Of a stretch of 44,095 bases of DNA, positions 1-7,735 are shown in pieces. Position 1 is the stretch's first letter, and each line of letters starts with the position of its first letter. The notes beneath the pieces were generated by a model that saw only the letters and a list, made by a program, of their open reading frames with translations, ran no database searches and had not been told where the DNA came from. The translations under genes were made by a program, and so were the position numbers. This DNA comes from Pseudopedobacter sp036379295. Lineage in GTDB: Bacteria > Bacteroidota > Bacteroidia > Sphingobacteriales > Sphingobacteriaceae. The stretch spans positions 1 through 44,095 of the forward strand of contig DASVGY010000063.1 of the NCBI GenBank assembly GCA_036379295.1. The letters are read 5' to 3'.

Positions 1-119
1 ACTGCCGCCAAGCCAGCAGATAAGCCAACTAATATGCCCGATAAAATTAGAAATTGATTTCTGCTTAAATGATTATAAACAAATTTTAATACAAGCTGGT
101 GATGCCTGAAATACTTCAT
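1..119 (-). CDS. Chloride channel (ClC family) protein, N-terminal fragment
   Basis: This open reading frame begins at an ATG (complement of 117-119) and runs off the left edge of the window, so only about 39 residues are visible. They start MKYFRHHQLVLKF and end in a hydrophobic segment, FLILSGILVGLSAGLAA. That resembles the first membrane helix of Bacteroidota ClC chloride channel/transporter proteins, where a VGLxAGLAAVxLK pattern is usual. It starts 7 bases after the stop of the MFS gene to its right, on the same strand, so the two are probably cotranscribed. The assignment rests on one helix and its context and remains tentative. The alternative is an unrelated membrane protein. Confidence 0.5.
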   Translation of the reverse strand, partial: MKYFRHHQLVLKFVYNHLSRNQFLILSGILVGLSAGLAA

Positions 120-126
120 TATTTTA

Positions 127-1341
127 CTATTCCTCTACATAATTCAAATCCTTACCGTAGGTTTCTTCGAGATTGTAAACCGCTAAAAACGCTATGACAA
201 GTGTGGAAATACCTACTATTAAGGCCGAGTTGATGATTCCAAAAGGCGTTTTAAGCCATTCGAAACTCAGCGTAATTAATACCAAAGAACCTCTAATAAA
301 GTTAGGGACTGTGGTAGTTACAGTGGAGCGTAAATTTGTTCCAAATTGCTCCGCTGCAATAGTAACAAAAATTACCCAAAAACCAGTGGAAATACCTAAA
401 AGAACGCATATTAAACGGTAAGTTTTTACATCCATTCCGGTAGAAAATAAGAAAAGCAGAACGCTGCCCAATGTTGCAAAAAGAAAAACCACAACCACTT
501 TTTTTCTTGTTTTAAAAACTTGGCTTAAAAAGCCAGTAATTAAATCGCCGAGAGAAATACCCAGGTAGGTAAATAAAATACCTTCTCCCGCAGAAAGTTT
601 TTCGGTAGCGCCTAAAGCCTTGCCAAACTCGGGGGCAAAAGTAATTAAAATGCCAACCACAAACCATGTTGGTAAGGCAATTAACGTACAGTTTATATAT
701 TTCCTAAACCTTCCCCAATTGTTAAAAAGCATTAGTATATTTCCTTTTTCAACATTTTGATGCTCAATTTTTTGGAAAAGCCCCGATTCCATTACACCCA
801 ACCTGAGCACCAAAAGCACCAAACCCATACCACCGCCGATAAAGTAAGCGGTATGCCATGCAAATTTGTCGCCCACCAGGCCTGCCACAACAGCGCCCAT
901 CAATCCCACTGCGGCAACAATCATGGTTCCGTAACCTCTGTTTTTTGCGCTCATGGTTTCGGCAACCAAGGTAATACCAGCGCCTAACTCGCCGGCCAAG
1001 CCTACACCGGCAATAAACCTGATTGCTGCATAGGTGTTAATGTCTGTTACAAAGCCGTTAATTATATTGGCAATTGAATACATTAAGATTGAGCCGAAAA
1101 GCACTTTTAACCTTCCTAATTTATCGCCTAAAATTCCCCAAATTATTCCTCCAATTAACATCCCAATCATCTGCGAATTCATCAGTTTTACACCAACGCT
1201 CAGTAAATCTGCTTCGGCAACACCAATGCTTTTAAGGCTTTGCACCCTAATTACAGAAAAAAGCACCAAGTCGTAGATGTCAACAAAATATCCCAAAGAA
1301 GCCACAATAATTAGGAGGACAATATTTCTTTTTGAGTCCAT
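127..1341 (-). CDS. MFS transporter (metabolite:H+ symporter-like)
   Basis: This 404-residue protein has about twelve hydrophobic segments and belongs to the major facilitator superfamily. The first helix carries the acidic GYFVDIYDL motif. The loop between helices 2 and 3 has the family signature GxxxDKLGRLK (about residues 70-81). A second signature-like region, GVGLAGELGAG, follows at about 111-121. These features resemble sugar or organic-acid proton symporters, but the substrate cannot be read from the sequence. The ATG start is followed by MDSKRNIVLLII, a short charged N-terminus before helix 1, as expected. The gene lies just upstream of the chloride-channel fragment and is divergent from the Fe-ADH-like gene across about 200 bases. 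Confidence 0.85.
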   Translation of the reverse strand: MDSKRNIVLLIIVASLGYFVDIYDLVLFSVIRVQSLKSIGVAEADLLSVGVKLMNSQMIGMLIGGIIWGILGDKLGRLKVLFGSILMYSIANIINGFVTDINTYAAIRFIAGVGLAGELGAGITLVAETMSAKNRGYGTMIVAAVGLMGAVVAGLVGDKFAWHTAYFIGGGMGLVLLVLRLGVMESGLFQKIEHQNVEKGNILMLFNNWGRFRKYINCTLIALPTWFVVGILITFAPEFGKALGATEKLSAGEGILFTYLGISLGDLITGFLSQVFKTRKKVVVVFLFATLGSVLLFLFSTGMDVKTYRLICVLLGISTGFWVIFVTIAAEQFGTNLRSTVTTTVPNFIRGSLVLITLSFEWLKTPFGIINSALIVGISTLVIAFLAVYNLEETYGKDLNYVEE

Positions 1342-1542
1342 TTTTAATGATTTGCATAAACTAAGTTATAATTTTTGGCATAATTCGTTTTGTTTTTTTT
1401 AGGATTTTCTTGTGCTATTTTTTGTAAAGATGGCATCTTGTAATAATTTAAATGTTTAATCTTATAAGTTTTAAAACCATAAGCGTAAATAATTCCGTAG
1501 CTTGTTGTAAAACATTTTAAAAAGATTGTGGTTAAGCTATTT

Positions 1543-2025
1543 ATGGAAAACAAAAAAGGTCATCACGAAACAAAAGTTTTAAAAGGCAGCGATGTACTTG
1601 AAAAACTTTGCGAAGAATGCTTGTTTTTAGGAGATAAGGTGCTGATTGTTTTTTCAGAAGATACTATTAAACAATCTGGCTTGTACGCCAGGGTTATTTC
1701 TTTGCTAAATATTTGCGGAATTGAGCATATTACTTACGAGTGTGAGGATTTTAGTGATTTTGAACAGCGGCAAAAAGAAGCCGTAGAACTAGGCAAAAAA
1801 AAACAGGTTAGTTTTATTTTAGCTATCGGCGATGAACCTTTAATGGCATTTGCTAAAGCAATTGCGAATAATTATTACGCTGCCGGCAAAGAAATAAAAT
1901 ATTTACCAATAATCAATATCGCATCTGGCTTGAGAAGCGATAAAAGCACTGTCAATGTTCCGCATACCCCTCATTATAATGATGATATTAAGCCGGTCGC
2001 ACTATTTTTAGATTACGAATTTTAA
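1543..2025 (+). CDS. Half-length iron-alcohol-dehydrogenase-like protein
   Basis: This protein of about 160 residues resembles only the N-terminal nucleotide-binding half of group III iron-dependent alcohol dehydrogenases (usually about 380 residues). The similarity runs through VLIVFSEDTIKQSGLYARV, then QVSFILAIGDEPLMAFAKAIA, and ends at FLDYEF, matching the FSILDPE segment that closes the Rossmann-like domain. The GGGS phosphate-binding loop is replaced by GDEP, and the helical domain with the metal ligands is missing. A GTG at 1528 opens the same frame. I prefer the ATG at 1543, followed by ENKKGHH. A terminator lies 7 bases past the stop, so the missing half is not simply out of frame downstream. 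It is either a decayed paralogue or a repurposed single-domain protein. Dehydrogenase activity is unlikely. Confidence 0.6.
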   Translation: MENKKGHHETKVLKGSDVLEKLCEECLFLGDKVLIVFSEDTIKQSGLYARVISLLNICGIEHITYECEDFSDFEQRQKEAVELGKKKQVSFILAIGDEPLMAFAKAIANNYYAAGKEIKYLPIINIASGLRSDKSTVNVPHTPHYNDDIKPVALFLDYEF

Positions 2026-2032
2026 ACAAAAA

Positions 2033-2058
2033 AAAGCCCGGCTGTTATGCCAGGTTTT
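2033..2058 (+). terminator. Intrinsic terminator after the Fe-ADH-like gene
   Basis: A 10-bp stem (2033-2042 with 2049-2058, one mismatch and one G-U pair) closes a 6-base loop. It starts 7 bases after the stop codon and its 3' arm ends in four T residues. Confidence 0.65.
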
Positions 2059-2109
2059 ATACTTATTTGTATGGTTTGATAAAAAATCCCTGATTTTTTA
2101 AACTAACAA

Positions 2110-2325
2110 TTAACGTTTAGATTTTTCTCTGTAATTTGGTAAGGAGTTAGCAAGTAAAACAATACCTACTCCGCCAACTGCCAAGCCTCCAAAAAATATA
2201 GCTGCCGCTGCATGTGTTCCACTGTCAGAATCTGCAGGATTAAAGGAATGTGCATTAGTTAAAACTACTGAACCTACTACTATTAAAACGCCAATTATTA
2301 AGATAAGGGTACCAATATTTTTCAT
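2110..2325 (-). CDS. Small two-helix membrane protein of unknown function
   Basis: This 71-residue protein starts at an ATG (MKNIGTLILIIG). It has two hydrophobic segments (about residues 4-22 and 41-60) joined by a short polar loop, NAHSFNPADSDSGTH, and a basic tail, NYREKSKR, which suggests a cytoplasmic C-terminus. I do not recognise a family. An upstream in-frame TTG would add eight residues but lies inside the candidate -7 promoter element, so the ATG is the likelier start. The Bacteroidetes-type promoter directly upstream supports a real single-gene transcript. It sits downstream of corA on the same strand. Confidence 0.65.
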   Translation of the reverse strand: MKNIGTLILIIGVLIVVGSVVLTNAHSFNPADSDSGTHAAAAIFFGGLAVGGVGIVLLANSLPNYREKSKR

Positions 2326-2346
2326 TTTTGTTGTGATTTTATGGGG

Positions 2347-2379
2347 CAAATATAATGATAAATTGTTATCACACTCAAA
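2347..2379 (-). promoter_or_regulatory. Candidate Bacteroidetes promoter for the small membrane protein
   Basis: On the minus strand TATATTTG (2347-2354) matches the -7 consensus TAnnTTTG. A TTTG at 2376-2379, 21 bases upstream, matches the -33 element. The predicted leader is about 20 bases. Confidence 0.55.
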
Positions 2380-2445
2380 GTATATTATTTTTTTAAAGGA
2401 ATCGCCAGTTCAAAAACCGACGCATTTGGTCGCTTAAAAACCAAA

Positions 2446-3591
2446 TTAATCTCTGAACCAGCCTTTCCTGGCAAAGTACCAAACCTGCACTACTGCAATT
2501 ATAGCCATTAAAATCAGGCAATACACATAACCATTTTCCATATATAGTTCAGGCATGTTTCCTTTTATGATAACACCCGTTTTTGGGTCTTGATAAGCGA
2601 AATTCATTCCGTAAACACCCGCTATAAAAGTTAAGGGGATAAAAACTGCAGAAATAATGGTTAGCGTTTTCATCACCTCGTTCATTTTGTTGCTGATGAG
2701 CGAGAGGTAAATATCTAATAAACTCGTGGAGGTTTCCCGCATACTTTCAATCAAATCAATCACTTGTATGCTATGGTCGTAAGCATCTTTTAAATAAACT
2801 CGGGTTTCATTACTAATTAACGGATTTGCCGACCGTATCAAATCATGTAGCTTGTCACGCTCTGGCCAAGCGGCCCTTCGCATAGCAATCATTAACTTTT
2901 TTACACCCTGTATCCTAAACATCAATTGCTTACGCGGTTTTTGGTAAAGATGATCTTCAACGGTTTCCAGCTCATCGCCTAACCTGTTGATGATTGAAAA
3001 ATAATGATCAATAACGGTATCCATAATGGCATACAACATATAAGAAGGGCCTAATTTTCTTATATTTCCCAATTCTTTTTTCCGTAATCTGTTGCGCACC
3101 GGATCCAAAATATCGTCATAATCTTCCTGAAAAGAAATCAGTATTTTCTCGAAAAGTAAAAAAGATAGCTGCTCGTTTTTTAGCTGCAAACCTTTATCTA
3201 ACTCTAGCATTCGGCTAACCACAAAATTGTAAGTGCCATAGTCTTCGTTTTTAGGTCTTTGGTGGATATTGACTATATCTTCCATCACCAAGGTGTTTAC
3301 GTTAAACTTTTTCTGGATAAAATTTAATACCTCTTGTGTGCCTAATCCTTCAATATCAATCCAGTGAAAATAATCTGGATTTTGCTCTGTAAACGCGATG
3401 GCTTCAACAATGTTTTCGGTTTGTAGCTCTTCTAGGTGTTCATCTTTGTAAGAAAAAACATAAATCTTACTTGGAAGTGCGTTTTCTGTAATAAAAAAAC
3501 TGCCAGGAATTTGCCCCGGAATACTGATTCTTTTTCGGCGCACCACGTTGATACGGGGAACGTGGATATTACTGAAAGGTAGTTTTATCAT
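2446..3591 (-). CDS. corA: Magnesium/cobalt transport protein CorA
   Basis: This 381-residue protein is a CorA-family divalent cation channel of the inner membrane. It has a large soluble N-terminal alpha/beta domain, a long helical stalk (about 195-310) and two C-terminal membrane helices (about 311-328 and 354-374). The first helix ends in the invariant selectivity motif YGMN at 327-330. The loop after it is about ten residues longer than in the shortest CorA proteins before the conserved MPEL segment (346-349). The start MIKLPFSNIH is only 3 bases after the stop of the WbqC-like gene, so the two form an operon. The C-terminus ARKGWFRD is normal for the family. Confidence 0.95.
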   Translation of the reverse strand: MIKLPFSNIHVPRINVVRRKRISIPGQIPGSFFITENALPSKIYVFSYKDEHLEELQTENIVEAIAFTEQNPDYFHWIDIEGLGTQEVLNFIQKKFNVNTLVMEDIVNIHQRPKNEDYGTYNFVVSRMLELDKGLQLKNEQLSFLLFEKILISFQEDYDDILDPVRNRLRKKELGNIRKLGPSYMLYAIMDTVIDHYFSIINRLGDELETVEDHLYQKPRKQLMFRIQGVKKLMIAMRRAAWPERDKLHDLIRSANPLISNETRVYLKDAYDHSIQVIDLIESMRETSTSLLDIYLSLISNKMNEVMKTLTIISAVFIPLTFIAGVYGMNFAYQDPKTGVIIKGNMPELYMENGYVYCLILMAIIAVVQVWYFARKGWFRD

Positions 3592-3594
3592 GGC

Positions 3595-4206
3595 TTAAAA
3601 AAACTTAGCTGCCTGCGGGCCTTGGTTAAACAATAAATCAACAATACTTAAATTGTTTTGATAACCGTATTTATCTTCAAAAACCTGAAAATAGGGCTTA
3701 TTTTTATATCCTGTAACGTTTTTCCAGTTTAGCGATTCCCTAAAATCGATTAAATCTTTCGGCTGTTTTTGATAGCTTTCTGTAAAACCATAGCTTATCG
3801 GGAGTTTAATTGCATTTAAAATTACCGCCAAAAGCTCCTCATTTAAATCAAACAAAAAATCGTATTTTTTATGGTAAAAAGGATAAAAAGCATCTTCATA
3901 AAATTCAAAATAAGAGGAACTTCGGTAACTGGTTTCCAGGCTTAGCCAATGTATTCGCTGCCAATTGTCTTCGTTACTGATACGTATATCTTTATATAGG
4001 GTGTGGATTTGATTTCCCTTTTTAACGGGTACGGTAAGGCTAAGATTTCCGTTTGGCCCGGCAATCACTGTACGATTTCTGCTTGTTTGCTTAGGATAGT
4101 TCTCGTGTTTCTCTAATAAAATGATGTTTTCTTTTTGGTTTTGTAGGTTTTTAAAAAATTCTACATTGGGTAGATAAAACAAAGGAAAGACTGCGCCTTT
4201 TTCCAT
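3595..4206 (-). CDS. WbqC family protein
   Basis: This protein of about 203 residues matches the WbqC-like family seen near polysaccharide and envelope biosynthesis genes. Signatures are the N-terminal FPLFYLPNVEFF segment, the ENYPKQTSRNRTVIAGPNG stretch and LSLTVPVK, followed by IHWLSLETSYRSS and YYFEFYED-like aromatic segments. The biochemical role is not established; a transferase or modification role is usually assumed. An in-frame TTG at 4237-4239 would add 11 residues, but the ATG at 4204-4206 (MEKGAVFPLFYLP) fits the family. The gene is head to head with the acyltransferase operon and directly upstream of corA. Confidence 0.85.
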   Translation of the reverse strand: MEKGAVFPLFYLPNVEFFKNLQNQKENIILLEKHENYPKQTSRNRTVIAGPNGNLSLTVPVKKGNQIHTLYKDIRISNEDNWQRIHWLSLETSYRSSSYFEFYEDAFYPFYHKKYDFLFDLNEELLAVILNAIKLPISYGFTESYQKQPKDLIDFRESLNWKNVTGYKNKPYFQVFEDKYGYQNNLSIVDLLFNQGPQAAKFF

Positions 4207-4217
4207 TTCTAATTTTT

Positions 4218-4225
4218 TATGTTTG
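4218..4225 (+). promoter_or_regulatory. Candidate -7 element of the acyltransferase operon
   Basis: TATGTTTG matches the consensus TAnnTTTG exactly. Its ATG is the first in-frame ATG of the acyltransferase frame, so if this is the promoter the start must lie downstream, at ATG 4249, leaving a leader of about 20 bases. No good -33 TTTG was seen. Confidence 0.5.
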
Positions 4226-4248
4226 TAGCTAAATATCAAACGAAATTA

Positions 4249-5121
4249 ATGATTAATAAAGGGCTTTCTAGAGTAATCGTATTTTTTTTATACGCGTTAT
4301 CGCTATTGCCTTTATCTGTTTTGTATTTGTTTTCTGATGCGCTTTACTATATTATTTATTACGTTGTTGGTTATCGTAAAAAAGTAGTTCGAGAAAATTT
4401 GCAAAATTCTTTCCCTCAAAAAACAACACTCGAGTTGCGTACTATTGAAAGAAAATATTTCAGGTATTTTACAGATTTGGTTTTTGAAATCATTAAAATG
4501 GTTTCCGCTAGCCCGGCATACTTACTAAAGCATTATACATTTACCAATGTAGAACTGCTGCAAAAATACGAAGCCAAAAAACAAAGTTATTTTTTTGCAG
4601 TTGGCCACTACGGAAACTGGGAGTGGAGCGCAGTGGTAACGCCGCTGGTGGTAAAGGCTAAAACACTTATCATTTATAAACCAATGACCAGTGACCATTT
4701 CAATGATTTTTTCACCAAAATTAGAGGGAAAAGCGGAACCACGATGGTTAAAATGAAACTAGCAATGCGAGAAATCATCAAGCACAAAGATGAGCTTACT
4801 GTTACTGTTTTCGCCACCGACCAAACGCCAGCGCAAGCACATATCAAAGAATTTATTCCTTTTTTAAATCAGCCGACTCCAATTTTTTTAGGGTTAGAGA
4901 AAATAGCTAAAAGCACCAATTATCCGGTTATTTTTTGCGATATCAGCAGGGTGAAACGTGGGGTTTATAATTGCGACTTTAAATTAGTTTGTGACAATCC
5001 GGCGGAAACCGAAGACCTGGAAATTACAAAGAAACACACCGCAATTTTAGAGGATAGAATAAATGTTGAACCTGCTTTTTGGCTTTGGTCTCATAAGCGT
5101 TGGAAATATAAACCACGATAG
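4249..5121 (+). CDS. Lysophospholipid (lipid A-type) acyltransferase family protein
   Basis: This 290-residue protein belongs to the LpxL/HtrB-like acyltransferase family, which adds secondary acyl chains to lipid A or related lipids at the inner membrane. It has an N-terminal hydrophobic anchor (about 8-40), the RKKVVRENLQNSFP stretch typical of the family, and the catalytic HX4E motif in GHYGNWEW (His120 and Glu125). A later conserved block is ATDQTPAQAH. The longer frame from ATG 4219 is less likely because that ATG lies inside a -7 promoter match, and MINKGLSR is the usual family start. It is the first gene of a three-gene operon, with a 3-base gap to the glycosyltransferase, pointing to lipopolysaccharide or surface-glycan assembly. 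Confidence 0.9.
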   Translation: MINKGLSRVIVFFLYALSLLPLSVLYLFSDALYYIIYYVVGYRKKVVRENLQNSFPQKTTLELRTIERKYFRYFTDLVFEIIKMVSASPAYLLKHYTFTNVELLQKYEAKKQSYFFAVGHYGNWEWSAVVTPLVVKAKTLIIYKPMTSDHFNDFFTKIRGKSGTTMVKMKLAMREIIKHKDELTVTVFATDQTPAQAHIKEFIPFLNQPTPIFLGLEKIAKSTNYPVIFCDISRVKRGVYNCDFKLVCDNPAETEDLEITKKHTAILEDRINVEPAFWLWSHKRWKYKPR

Positions 5122-5124
5122 CTT

Positions 5125-6147
5125 ATGAAGGGGCCAAGCGTAGCAATTGTTATTTTGAATTGGAATGGGCGGATGTTTTTAGAACAGTACCTGCCTTCGG
5201 TTTTTAATTCGTCATACCATAATTTGCAGATTATTGTGGGTGATAACCATTCAACAGATGATTCAATTGCTTATCTGAAAGAAAATTTTCCACTGGTTAA
5301 AATTATCCAAAACGATAGCAATTATGGTTTTGCGGAAGGCTATAATAAAGTGTTAGCCCAAGTTGAGGCTGACTACTTTGTGCTCTTAAATTCAGACGTG
5401 GAAGTACACTACAATTGGATAAAACCAGTGATAGATTTAATGGAGGGCGATGAAAGGATAGCGATTGCACAACCCAAAATTAAATCGGTAATTAACCGTA
5501 ACGAATTTGAATACGCTGGTGCTGCTGGTGGCTTTTTAGATAGGTTGATGTACCCTTTTTGCAGGGGGCGAATTTTTGGTACCGTAGAAAAAGACGAAAA
5601 TCAATACGATGATGATTGCGAAATTTTTTGGGCATCGGGCTGTGCCTTATTTATCAAAGCTGAGGTTTGGAAAAGAGTGGGCGGTTTAGATGCTAATTTT
5701 TTTGCGCACATGGAAGAGATTGATTTGTGTTGGCGAGTGAAAAACCTTGGTTACAAGGTGATGTACTGTGCTAAATCAACTGTTTGGCATTTGGGTGGCG
5801 GCACTTTAACGGTAGAAAGCCCCCGTAAAACTTACCTAAACTTTAGAAATAACTATTATCTCATCAGAAAAAATTTAAAACCCAGAAAAGCTTTTTGGAT
5901 AATTCCATTTAGGTTTTGTTTAGACTTTTTAGCGCTGATCCAATTTTTAGTACAGGGTAAGTTTAAAAATGCGCTTGCCATATCTAAAGCACACAGAAAT
6001 GTTGTTTTGAGTTTTTTTTCTAAGAAAACAAGTTTCAACAAAGATATTTCTGCCAAACCAAATACCACAGGCTTGTATAAACACAGCATTGTGTGGGATT
6101 ATTTTATCCTCAACAATAAAACCTTTAACAAACTTAGAAAAAGGTGA
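5125..6147 (+). CDS. Glycosyltransferase family 2 protein (rhamnosyltransferase-like)
   Basis: This 340-residue protein has a GT-A fold glycosyltransferase family 2 domain. It begins with VAIVILNWNG (7-15), followed by the nucleotide-binding GDNHSTDDS (39-47), SNYGFAEGYN and the DxD-like LLNSDVEV (88-94). The downstream block HMEEIDLCWRVKNLGYKV and the WHLGGGTL segment are typical of the WbbL/rhamnosyltransferase-like subgroup. The sugar donor and acceptor cannot be read from the sequence. It probably acts at the cytoplasmic face of the inner membrane, and a hydrophobic basic C-terminal region may associate with the membrane. Start and stop are close to both neighbours: 3 bases after the acyltransferase and a GTGA overlap with the MFS gene. 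Confidence 0.9.
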   Translation: MKGPSVAIVILNWNGRMFLEQYLPSVFNSSYHNLQIIVGDNHSTDDSIAYLKENFPLVKIIQNDSNYGFAEGYNKVLAQVEADYFVLLNSDVEVHYNWIKPVIDLMEGDERIAIAQPKIKSVINRNEFEYAGAAGGFLDRLMYPFCRGRIFGTVEKDENQYDDDCEIFWASGCALFIKAEVWKRVGGLDANFFAHMEEIDLCWRVKNLGYKVMYCAKSTVWHLGGGTLTVESPRKTYLNFRNNYYLIRKNLKPRKAFWIIPFRFCLDFLALIQFLVQGKFKNALAISKAHRNVVLSFFSKKTSFNKDISAKPNTTGLYKHSIVWDYFILNNKTFNKLRKR

Positions 6148-7316
6148 CTTTAAACAAATCTGATACGCTTATTATGGCTATCGCCACGGCTTTTATTGTG
6201 GCAAATATTTATTACTGCCAACCGCTAATTCTCCTTATCGCAAAAGAGTTTAACATTAACGCATCGGTGGCTGGCCATACTGCATACTTAACGCAAGCGG
6301 GCTATGCAGTTGGTTTATTGTTTTTGGTGCCCTTGGGCGATATGTTCGAACGTAAAAAGCAGATAGTGTTTACCACAGGTTTAGCAGTGCTAGCTTTGGT
6401 AATGGCAGCCACCGCTCAAACGTTTTTAATTTTAGAAATCGCCTGCTTTTTAATTGGCTTTAGTTCTTGTGTGCCGCAATTAATTTTGCCATTATCCGCA
6501 CATTTAGCAGCGCCAAACCAAAGAGGGAAAGTAGTTGGAATTATTATGAGCGGTTTATTGGTGGGAATTTTAGCTTCACGCACTTTAAGCGGTTTTGTAG
6601 GCGAGATTTACGGCTGGCGAACCATGTTTTACATTGCGGCAATTATTTGTGTAGCGATTATTTTCCTCATTCAATTTCGCTTTCCACAGAGTTTCCCAAA
6701 TTTTAAGGACAATTATAAAAAGTTAATGGGTTCCATTACCACCTTAGTTAAGCAAGAGCCAGTACTAAGAGAGGCCTCTGCGATTAACTTTTTTGTGTTC
6801 ATGATTTTTGGGAGTTTTTGGACCAATATGGTTTTGCTGCTCGCACATAACCCCTACAATTTTAAAAGCGATCAAATTGGTTTGTTTGGATTAGTTGGCG
6901 CTGTGGGTGCGCTCACCGCTCCATTGGTAGGGAAACTTGGTGATAAGGGAAAACCGAGAATTGCGGTAGGTTATGGCTTAGCGCTTTTATTTTTAGCGCA
7001 GCTAATATTTTACTTTTATGGGACGCAGCTCTGGTTTTTTATTTTTGGAATTATATTGCTGGAAATGGGTCAGCAAGCAGCACACGTAAGCAACCAAACA
7101 AGAGTTTATGCTTTAGATGCCGCAGCAAGAAATCGGCTAAATACCGTTTTGATGACCATGAGTTTTATTGGAGCAGCTTCGGGTTCGGCAATAGGTTTGG
7201 CGTTATGGGATAAACAAGGTTGGGGCGCAATATGTATCGCATCCGCAATTATGGCAGCCTTAGCTTTCGCTATCTATTTGCTTACTTATAAAAAAGAACG
7301 TATAGCCAATTCGTAA
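6144..7316 (+). CDS. MFS transporter (drug/metabolite efflux-like)
   Basis: This 390-residue protein has twelve predicted membrane helices and belongs to the major facilitator superfamily. The first helix reads ANIYYCQPLI and the loop after helix 2 carries GDMFERKKQI, a variant of the family motif. The pattern resembles the YnfM/arabinose-efflux-like branch. The start is a GTG that overlaps the stop of the glycosyltransferase (GTGA), indicating translational coupling. The alternative ATG at codon 11 would remove only the polar N-terminus. The 3' end overlaps the 3' end of aroQ on the other strand by 31 bases. The substrate is unknown; the operon context could suggest export of an envelope precursor, but that is speculative. 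Confidence 0.87.
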   Translation: MTLNKSDTLIMAIATAFIVANIYYCQPLILLIAKEFNINASVAGHTAYLTQAGYAVGLLFLVPLGDMFERKKQIVFTTGLAVLALVMAATAQTFLILEIACFLIGFSSCVPQLILPLSAHLAAPNQRGKVVGIIMSGLLVGILASRTLSGFVGEIYGWRTMFYIAAIICVAIIFLIQFRFPQSFPNFKDNYKKLMGSITTLVKQEPVLREASAINFFVFMIFGSFWTNMVLLLAHNPYNFKSDQIGLFGLVGAVGALTAPLVGKLGDKGKPRIAVGYGLALLFLAQLIFYFYGTQLWFFIFGIILLEMGQQAAHVSNQTRVYALDAAARNRLNTVLMTMSFIGAASGSAIGLALWDKQGWGAICIASAIMAALAFAIYLLTYKKERIANS

Positions 7317-7699
7317 GATGGCAAACCAAAACCGGTAATAATTCCTTTGCAGTTTTTAGCCATCATACTTTGGTGACGAAATTCTTCGCGATTGTAAACG
7401 TTAGAAATATGAACTTCTACTACCGGCGTTTTAATCGCGGCGATTGCATCGGCAATAGCTACAGAAGTATGGGTGTACGCCCCGGCATTCATTACAATAC
7501 CATCAAATGAGAATCCAATTTCATGAAGTTTGTTAATGATCTCGCCCTCAACATTACTTTGGAAATAACTTAACTCAACAGTGGGGAATGTTGCTTTTAA
7601 ACTTTCAAAAAAGCTTTCGAAACCTTCGCTTCCGTAAATGCCGGGTTCGCGTTTTCCAAGTAAGTTTAAATTAGGACCGTTGATAATTTGTATCTTCAT
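7286..7699 (-). CDS. aroQ: 3-dehydroquinate dehydratase, type II
   Basis: This 137-residue enzyme catalyses the third step of the shikimate pathway, 3-dehydroquinate to 3-dehydroshikimate. It carries the full type II signature: INGPNLNLLGKREPGIYG (Arg17 and catalytic Tyr22), NAGAYTHTS (Asn71, His77) and EVHISN with catalytic His97, followed by Arg108. The length is slightly below the usual 140-150 because the C-terminus stops soon after GFGLPSYELAI. Its last 31 bases are antisense to the end of the MFS gene. A -7 promoter match ends only 5 bases before the ATG, so the mRNA may have almost no leader. No other shikimate gene is nearby. Confidence 0.96.
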   Translation of the reverse strand: MKIQIINGPNLNLLGKREPGIYGSEGFESFFESLKATFPTVELSYFQSNVEGEIINKLHEIGFSFDGIVMNAGAYTHTSVAIADAIAAIKTPVVEVHISNVYNREEFRHQSMMAKNCKGIITGFGLPSYELAIRSFL

Positions 7700-7704
7700 G
7701 CGCT

Positions 7705-7733
7705 CAAACTTATCATTAAATTTTTAAAACAAA
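7705..7733 (-). promoter_or_regulatory. Candidate promoter of aroQ, very close to the start codon
   Basis: On the minus strand TAAGTTTG (7705-7712) matches TAnnTTTG and a TTTG lies at 7730-7733, 17 bases upstream. The -7 element ends 5 bases before the aroQ ATG. A chance match in AT-rich DNA is possible. Confidence 0.35.
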
Positions 7734-7735
7734 AA

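Noticed and set aside
1344..1553. 69-codon open frame between the MFS gene and the Fe-ADH-like gene
   Set aside because: It is a low-complexity Lys/Asn/Tyr-rich frame in AT-rich intergenic DNA, with no recognisable motif.
2446..3591. corA being frameshifted or truncated
   Set aside because: Its C-terminus matches normal CorA proteins. The extra alternative-frame tail is reported only as a low-interest observation.
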